A stretch of 46,809 nucleotides of DNA. Origin: an uncultured Methylophilaceae bacterium. Lineage in GTDB: Bacteria; Pseudomonadota; Gammaproteobacteria; Burkholderiales; Methylophilaceae. A model generated the notes under the pieces. The model made no database searches, was not told where the DNA came from, and was given only the letters and a program-made list of their open reading frames with translations. How positions within the stretch are numbered: the stretch's first letter is position 1; the number at the start of each line of letters is the position of its first letter. The DNA lies in the NCBI GenBank assembly GCA_903914945.1, contig CAIWQV010000045.1, forward strand, positions 1 through 46,809, in the 5' to 3' direction. Positions 40,772-46,809 of the stretch are shown one piece after another. The position numbers and the translations under genes are program-made.

Positions 40772-43039
40772 ATGATTGCTCAAGAGCTTGAAGTAAGTCT
40801 ACATATGGCATTTATGGACGCAAGACAAAAGCGTCATGAGCTTATTACGGTTGAACATTTACTTCTTGCTATGCTTGATAACCCTTCTGCAGCAGAAGTC
40901 CTTAAAGCATGTGGCTCAAACATTGAAACACTTAGAAATGAATTAACTCAATATATCGATGATCATACACCTACGATCTCAGGTGAAGATGAAGTAGACA
41001 CTCAACCTACGCTTGGATTTCAAAGAGTCATACAAAGAGCTATGCTCCACGTCCAATCTTCTGGCAAAAAAGAAGTGAATGGTTCAAATGTGTTAGTTGC
41101 TATCTATGGCGAAAAAGATTCGCATGCTGTTTATTTCCTTCATCAGCAAGGCGTGACGCGTCTTGATGTGGTTAACTTTATTGCACATGGAGTTTCTAAG
41201 TTAAATGAGGGTGACACAAATAAAACATCTATCGAACAAGAAAGTGACCAAGAGTCCCCGGGTGCCAAAGCATTAGATAGTTACACAGTTAATCTAAATA
41301 AGATGGTATTGGCTGGGAAAATTGACCCTCTGATTGGCCGAGATTCTGAAATCGAACGTGTGATTCAGACGTTATGTAGAAGAAGAAAAAATAATCCTCT
41401 GTTAGTAGGTGAAGCAGGTGTTGGTAAAACTGCTATTGCTGAAGGCTTAGCAAAAAGAATTGTTGATAAAGAAGTGCCTGTCATTTTAGAAGAGACTACT
41501 ATTTTTTCACTCGATATGGGTGCCTTATTAGCAGGAACTAAATACCGTGGAGATTTTGAACAGCGACTTAAAGCGGTGATGAAGCAACTCAATGAACATA
41601 AAGATGCCATTTTGTTTATTGATGAAATTCATACTCTAATCGGTGCGGGATCTGCAAGTGGAGGAACGCTTGACGCATCTAATCTTCTAAAGCCTGCTCT
41701 CTCGAATGGATCAATTAAATGCATAGGTGCCACAACCTACCAAGAATATAGAACTGTATTTGAAAAAGATCACGCCCTTACAAGAAGATTCCAAAAAATT
41801 GATGTCGAAGAGCCAAGTATTCTTGATACGATTAATATTCTTAAGGGTCTTAAAACAAGATTTGAAAAACATCACAATGTGAAATATTCTGTTGCTGCAA
41901 TTCATAGTGCTGCAGAACTTTCTGCAAAATATATTAATGATAGACATCTACCTGACAAAGCTATCGATGTGATTGATGAGGCTGGAGCTGCTCAAAGAAT
42001 ATTACCGAAAAATAAACAGAAGAAAGTCATTACAAATAAAGAGATTGAAGAGGTGGTTGCTAAGATTGCTAAGATACCGCCAAAAAATATTTCTAATGAT
42101 GACAAACATACCCTTAAAAATCTCGAGCGTGACCTTAAAGCTGTTATTTTTGGCCAAGACAAAGCTATCGAAAATTTAGCCAGTGCTATCAAAATGACTA
42201 GAAGTGGATTGGGCATTCCGAATAAACCAATTGGTAACTTCCTTTTTAGTGGCCCTACGGGTGTTGGAAAAACTGAAGTTGCTCGTCAGCTTGCTTATAT
42301 TCTTGGTATTGAACTGATCCGAATTGATATGAGCGAATATATGGAAAGACATGCGGTTTCTAGACTGATTGGTGCTCCTCCAGGCTATGTAGGTTTTGAG
42401 CAAGGTGGGCTAATGACTGAAGCTGTTAATAAACAGCCTTACTGTGTGCTTCTACTCGATGAAATTGAAAAAGCTCACCCTGATATCTTTAATATCCTTC
42501 TTCAAGTGATGGATCATGGATCTTTAACAGATAGCAACGGACGAAAAACAGACTTTAGAAATGTCACGCTTATCATGACCACAAATGCTGGAGCAGAGTC
42601 GCTCTCAAAAACCTCTATGGGATTTACTCAATCTAAGAAAATGGGTGATGAACAGGCTGAAATTAAGCGTTTATTTACGCCTGAATTCAGAAATAGACTT
42701 GATGCGACGGTATCATTTGCTCCACTTAGTCATGGTGTAATCCTGAAAGTTGTTGATAAATTCCTTATGCAACTTGAAGATCAATTACATGAGAAAAAAG
42801 TGGATGCGACTTTTACAGAAAACCTCAAATCTTATTTAGCTAAACATGGATTTGATCCAAGTATGGGAGCAAGGCCTATGTCACGTCTTATTCAAGATAC
42901 CATCAGGAAAGCTTTGGCGGATGAATTGCTTTTTGGTCAATTGACTAATGGCGGCAATGTAATTATTGATATCGATGAGAATGAAAAAGTACAATTAATT
43001 TTTGAAACAGAAAATAAAGTAGCATTACAAGACTCTTAA
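40772..43039 (+). CDS. clpA: ATP-dependent Clp protease ATP-binding subunit ClpA
   Basis: Clp N domain, two AAA+ modules (GEAGVGKTAIAEGLA, GPTGVGKTEVARQLA); follows clpS. Confidence 0.97.
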   Translation: MIAQELEVSLHMAFMDARQKRHELITVEHLLLAMLDNPSAAEVLKACGSNIETLRNELTQYIDDHTPTISGEDEVDTQPTLGFQRVIQRAMLHVQSSGKKEVNGSNVLVAIYGEKDSHAVYFLHQQGVTRLDVVNFIAHGVSKLNEGDTNKTSIEQESDQESPGAKALDSYTVNLNKMVLAGKIDPLIGRDSEIERVIQTLCRRRKNNPLLVGEAGVGKTAIAEGLAKRIVDKEVPVILEETTIFSLDMGALLAGTKYRGDFEQRLKAVMKQLNEHKDAILFIDEIHTLIGAGSASGGTLDASNLLKPALSNGSIKCIGATTYQEYRTVFEKDHALTRRFQKIDVEEPSILDTINILKGLKTRFEKHHNVKYSVAAIHSAAELSAKYINDRHLPDKAIDVIDEAGAAQRILPKNKQKKVITNKEIEEVVAKIAKIPPKNISNDDKHTLKNLERDLKAVIFGQDKAIENLASAIKMTRSGLGIPNKPIGNFLFSGPTGVGKTEVARQLAYILGIELIRIDMSEYMERHAVSRLIGAPPGYVGFEQGGLMTEAVNKQPYCVLLLDEIEKAHPDIFNILLQVMDHGSLTDSNGRKTDFRNVTLIMTTNAGAESLSKTSMGFTQSKKMGDEQAEIKRLFTPEFRNRLDATVSFAPLSHGVILKVVDKFLMQLEDQLHEKKVDATFTENLKSYLAKHGFDPSMGARPMSRLIQDTIRKALADELLFGQLTNGGNVIIDIDENEKVQLIFETENKVALQDS

Positions 43040-43632
43040 TTCTTTTTCATTACTTCTTTAAAGATATGGCTATCTATCAAGCCACGTAACCATTTTTTTA
43101 GTGCGTCGTATTTCGAATCTAAAAACCAATTTTCATCTACCAAAAAAAATTGCCTTACAAATGGGAAGACTGCTATATCAGCAAGGCTTATTCTGTCTTC
43201 TATTAAATATAATTTAAACTTTAGCTTTTCATCCAATACATTTAAAAATATTTCACATTGAGAGCGATAATATTCTTTTGAGTGTTCTGGAAAACGATCA
43301 GCATATTTATATTTGTCCAGATTTTTTTTGAAATGAAAATCGTTTTCAAAAATGAGCTTTTGGCACAAGTCATTGCCTTTCAAAATCCAATGTTCTGGAT
43401 CGTTTATATTAAGAGCCCATAACATAATCTCTAAACTCTCTTCTATTACTTTTCCATCTGACTGAACTAATACAGGCACAGTGCCTTTTGGACTTAAAGC
43501 TAGAAAATCACTGGGCTTATCTTTAAGTGAAATTTCTATAGATTCATAGTCGATACCTGCTTGGTATAAAGCAAGCCTAGATCTAATGGCATATGGACAG
43601 CGTCTGTAAGTGAATAATTTTGGCTTATTCAC
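43036..43632 (-). CDS. glutathione S-transferase family protein
   Basis: LFTYRRCPYAIRSRLAL...LSPKGTVPVLV; C-terminal RISLADIAVFPFV. Confidence 0.9.
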   Translation of the reverse strand: MNKPKLFTYRRCPYAIRSRLALYQAGIDYESIEISLKDKPSDFLALSPKGTVPVLVQSDGKVIEESLEIMLWALNINDPEHWILKGNDLCQKLIFENDFHFKKNLDKYKYADRFPEHSKEYYRSQCEIFLNVLDEKLKFKLYLIEDRISLADIAVFPFVRQFFLVDENWFLDSKYDALKKWLRGLIDSHIFKEVMKKN

Positions 43633-43638
43633 AGTCGA

Positions 43639-44652
43639 CTAACCAATAGAGCGACAAGCATCTAGAATAAGCTTTCTTCCTTGGTATATAAGGCCTGAGT
43701 ACATTTGGATGAGCTCGGCACCAGCTTTAATTTTTTCTAAAGCATCTTCTCCGGAAGATATACCGCCTACACCAATAATCGGAATTTCGCCTTGAAGTCT
43801 CTCATGGAGTTCATGAATAATTGAATTAGACAGTCTAAATAAAGGCTTTCCTGACATCCCACCAGATTCGCTCCCATGAGTTATATTGCCAAGAGCATCC
43901 CTACTAATGGTTGTATTAGTTGCTATTACTCCATCAATTTTATTTTTAATCATAGTTTTTGATATGGCATCTAAATGTTTAGATGTTAAATCAGGAGAAA
44001 TTTTTAGGGCGATGGGGACATAGCGGCCATAATAATCAGCAAGTCTTGCCTGTTCTTTTTTAAGATCCACCAATAAACTATTGAGTGCTTTTGTTTCCTG
44101 AAGATCTCTTAAATTTTTTGTATTAGGCGAGGAAATATTAATCGCAATGTAATTTGAATATTGATATACCTTCTTCATACATAAAAGATAATCATCTGCC
44201 GCCTTCTCTATGGGCGTATCAAAATTTTTACCAATGTTGATTCCAAGAACCCCTTTATAATCACTTAATCTGATATTCTCAACGGCAGCATCGACGCCTA
44301 CGTTATTAAAACCGAATCGATTAATAATGCCTTGAGCCTCTGGCAATCTAAATAATCTTGGCTTTGGATTACCTAATTGAGGTCTTGGGGTGATTGTTCC
44401 AATTTCAATAAAGCCAAACCCTAATTTTCCTAACGCATCAATATGGCTTCCATTTTTATCAAGTCCTGCAGCAAGCCCTACTGGATTTTGAAATGGAATG
44501 CCCATAACAGTTCTTAACTTCGAGGGATGTGGAGCTTCTAATAAACGCAATAGGCCGATTTTATTGGAAAGAGATAGTGCCTTAAGGGTGAAGTCGTGCG
44601 AAAATTCTGCATCAAACTTAAATAGTAGCGAACGTATCAGTTGGTGGCTCAT
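43639..44652 (-). CDS. pyrD: dihydroorotate dehydrogenase (quinone)
   Basis: NPVGLAAGLDKNG; NISSPNTKNLRDLQ; IIGVGGISSGEDALEKI. Confidence 0.96.
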   Translation of the reverse strand: MSHQLIRSLLFKFDAEFSHDFTLKALSLSNKIGLLRLLEAPHPSKLRTVMGIPFQNPVGLAAGLDKNGSHIDALGKLGFGFIEIGTITPRPQLGNPKPRLFRLPEAQGIINRFGFNNVGVDAAVENIRLSDYKGVLGINIGKNFDTPIEKAADDYLLCMKKVYQYSNYIAINISSPNTKNLRDLQETKALNSLLVDLKKEQARLADYYGRYVPIALKISPDLTSKHLDAISKTMIKNKIDGVIATNTTISRDALGNITHGSESGGMSGKPLFRLSNSIIHELHERLQGEIPIIGVGGISSGEDALEKIKAGAELIQMYSGLIYQGRKLILDACRSIG

Positions 44653-44697
44653 AACGTTACTATTTTAACTTAGGAAGTTATAAGACTTAATAAAATT

Positions 44698-45849
44698 ATG
44701 CGATTAAATCGTAAAACTCATATTCTAGGAAAAACATCCGTCAATGATTTTCTAAAAAACTATTGGCAAAAAAAACCTCTGCTTATTAAAAATGCAATTC
44801 CGAATTTTGTATCTCCCATCACAGAAAGTGATCTTTTTATAATTGCTCAGAATGAAGAGGCTGTATCGCGTCTTATCGAACACAAGCAAGGTATTTGGCA
44901 AGTGAAGTATGGCCCTTTTAAAAAGTCGGATTTACCGAAAAAAACAAATATTCCGTGGACAATTCTTGTTCAAAATATCAATCATTACTTCCCTTTTGCT
45001 GAATCATTTCTAAATCTTTTTAAATTTATTCCTTACGCACGTCTTGATGATCTTATGATTAGTTATGCGACAAAAAAAGGTAGTGTCGGTCCTCATTTTG
45101 ACTCCTATGACGTGTTCTTATTTCAGGCACAAGGTACCAGAGAATGGAAGATTAGTGATCAGAAGAAATTTACTTTAGATAAGAAGTCATCAATTAAAAT
45201 AATCACCAATTTTAAATCCAAGAATTCATGGGTACTTAAGCCGGGTGATATGCTCTATTTGCCCCCTAACATAGGTCATTGGGGCATTTCTCAAAGCGAT
45301 GATTGTGTGACTTATTCTATTGGCTTTAGGGCGCCTGGGACATTTGAGATTCAGTCTAAATTTTTAGACTTTATTCAAGACCATTTAATCACTAATGAAA
45401 ATGAAATTTATAAAGATCCAAACTTAACGCCTCAAAAAAATCCTGCTGAGATTAGCTCAAATATGACTAAAGAGATGCGAAATATAGTGGATCGTTTGCG
45501 ATGGGATAAATCTTCAATCAATCATTTTATCGGTCAATTGCTTTCTGAGCCCATAGAGAACTCAATCTTCGAAACGCGCAAACCATTGAGCCTTAAAGCT
45601 TTTGAAAAAAGCATCGTTCATAAAACACTAAGGCTTAATTCAAAAACAAGAATGCTTTTTATAAAGAATAATTTCTATATAAATGGTGAATTTATAAAAA
45701 TTGATAAAAAATATACCTCATTTTTAAAGCAACTTGCCAATGATCGGGAGATCTCTTTGGAATCCACTTTAAATAAAAGAGATTTAAACGCTTTGGGGAT
45801 AGCCTTATTGCCCTTATATGTAGCGGGATTTATTGATTTTATTCAATAA
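44698..45849 (+). CDS. roxA: JmjC/cupin ribosomal oxygenase, RoxA/YcfD-like (50S L16 arginine hydroxylase family)
   Basis: YWQKKPLLIKNA; SVGPHFDSYDVFLFQAQGTREWKI; MLYLPPNIGHWG. Confidence 0.88.
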   Translation: MRLNRKTHILGKTSVNDFLKNYWQKKPLLIKNAIPNFVSPITESDLFIIAQNEEAVSRLIEHKQGIWQVKYGPFKKSDLPKKTNIPWTILVQNINHYFPFAESFLNLFKFIPYARLDDLMISYATKKGSVGPHFDSYDVFLFQAQGTREWKISDQKKFTLDKKSSIKIITNFKSKNSWVLKPGDMLYLPPNIGHWGISQSDDCVTYSIGFRAPGTFEIQSKFLDFIQDHLITNENEIYKDPNLTPQKNPAEISSNMTKEMRNIVDRLRWDKSSINHFIGQLLSEPIENSIFETRKPLSLKAFEKSIVHKTLRLNSKTRMLFIKNNFYINGEFIKIDKKYTSFLKQLANDREISLESTLNKRDLNALGIALLPLYVAGFIDFIQ

Positions 45850-45852
45850 TAC

Positions 45853-45882
45853 TTAACCATCCCACTAGTTTTGTTGTAGAAT
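45853..45882 (+). promoter_or_regulatory. putative sigma70 promoter of the small lipoprotein gene
   Basis: TTAACC-N18-TAGAAT (45877-45882). Confidence 0.45.
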
Positions 45883-45939
45883 ATTTACCAGGGAGCTAAT
45901 CATCGGCCCCGAATTCAACATTAATTTTAAGGATTAAAA

Positions 45940-46071
45940 ATGACACGTTCACTACTTATCGCTTTATTATTAGCTATTGGTTTAACTGCTTGCGGCAAAA
46001 AAGAAGAAGCTGCTCCTGCTGCTGATGCAGCTCCAGCTGCTGAAGCTGCTCCAGCTGCTGAAGCTAAGTAA
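45940..46071 (+). CDS. 43-aa Ala/Pro/Glu-rich small lipoprotein
   Basis: Not in the ORF track. MTRSLLIALLLAIGLTACGKKEEAAPAADAAPAAEAAPAAEAK*, lipobox LTAC, AAGGAT upstream of the ATG. Confidence 0.82.
   Translation: MTRSLLIALLLAIGLTACGKKEEAAPAADAAPAAEAAPAAEAK
46030..46065 (+). repeat. 18-bp perfect tandem duplication within the lipoprotein gene
   Basis: gctccagctgctgaagct x2 (46030-46047, 46048-46065). Confidence 0.85.
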
Positions 46072-46096
46072 TAGATAATTTATCTATTGTTTGAAT

Positions 46097-46126
46097 AAAA
46101 AAGCCGGTTTATAGCCGGCTTTTTTT
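46097..46126. terminator. bidirectional intrinsic terminator
   Basis: AAAAAAGCCGG-tttatag-CCGGCTTTTTT; the U-tract runs into the stop codon of the convergent MBL gene. Confidence 0.9.
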
Positions 46127-46809
46127 ATATGACTTGCCAAGAAGTCCCTTCAGCCTGGGTTGCAATCTTAATCCAATCTCGGTCGCATTCTATCTTTTTT
46201 ACAATAGCCTCTTTAACCAAGTCCTCAGTATTATTTTTTTCGCTAAGATGCGCTGCAACAAGATGTTTTAATTTTTTAAATTGAATTTTTCCTAGAATAT
46301 CCGCCGCCGTCTGATTATCTAAATGACCTAATTTTCCGCTTATCCTTTTCTTAAGACTATAGGAATATTCGCTTGATTCAAGGAGATTGAGATCGTGATT
46401 AAATTCAATAATAAGTGCATCTAGATTTTGTAGCACTTTTTCAATATGAGGAGTTGAGCTGCCTGTGTCGGTCAAAATGCCTAATTTATGATTGCCGTTA
46501 CTTAAAGTAAATTGAGTAGGCTCCCTTGCATCATGAGGCACAGGAAAAGGTTCGACTAAAAAATCTTGTATTGCAAATGTATTATGGCTATCAATCATAT
46601 TCAAATCAATTTCATAAGATTTAATAATATGTTTCTCGCACATTTTATAAGTGCCGTATGAGAGCCATATAGGTATATTGAATTTATTGGCGAATTTAAA
46701 AGCGCCTTTGACATGATCCTCGTGTTCGTGAGTTAACAAAATCCCCGAAAGATTTTCAGGGGTTTCATTCAGTCGCTCTAATCGAGATACGATATCTTGA
46801 ATAGCAAAA
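46125..46809 (-). CDS. MBL-fold metallo-hydrolase (YycJ/WalJ-like), partial; N-terminus beyond window end
   Basis: Reading frame stays open past 46739 to the window edge (FAIQDIVSRLERLNETPENLSGILLTHEHEDHVKG). Confidence 0.85.
   Translation of the reverse strand, partial: FAIQDIVSRLERLNETPENLSGILLTHEHEDHVKGAFKFANKFNIPIWLSYGTYKMCEKHIIKSYEIDLNMIDSHNTFAIQDFLVEPFPVPHDAREPTQFTLSNGNHKLGILTDTGSSTPHIEKVLQNLDALIIEFNHDLNLLESSEYSYSLKKRISGKLGHLDNQTAADILGKIQFKKLKHLVAAHLSEKNNTEDLVKEAIVKKIECDRDWIKIATQAEGTSWQVI

Overview
This is a 46.8 kb, AT-rich, gene-dense bacterial chromosomal segment. Gene content and order (lnt-glyQS-gmhB-plsC; folK-dNK-panBC; panD-rsfS-rlmH; thiL-pgpA-cinA-recA-recX-alaS-lysC; tgt-yajC-secDF; pssA-leuA; clpSA) suggest a streamlined betaproteobacterium, possibly a Methylophilaceae/OM43-like methylotroph. 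That placement is inference and was not tested. About 44 protein genes, three tRNAs (Ser-GCT, Arg-ACG, Lys-TTT) and a few regulatory elements can be supported. I see no CRISPR array, mobile element, prophage or obvious accessory island. Almost everything is recognisable housekeeping, and I do not see a convincing complete new multi-gene system. The most unusual signals are: (1) a divergent PanB that lacks the conserved catalytic-base Glu and the GGYKVQG loop, inside an otherwise normal pantothenate cluster; (2) a perfect FNR-type box (TTGATTTATATCAA), placed like a class II activator site, in front of a Kdo-hydroxylase-like O2-dependent enzyme; (3) recX with no ATG/GTG/TTG start before its conserved N-terminus; (4) convergent genes packed end to end, some sharing a TTAA double stop, with transcript-end hairpins apparently written into the neighbouring gene's last codons; (5) a 43-aa Ala/Pro/Glu-repeat lipoprotein with its own promoter and one of only two strong intrinsic terminators seen.
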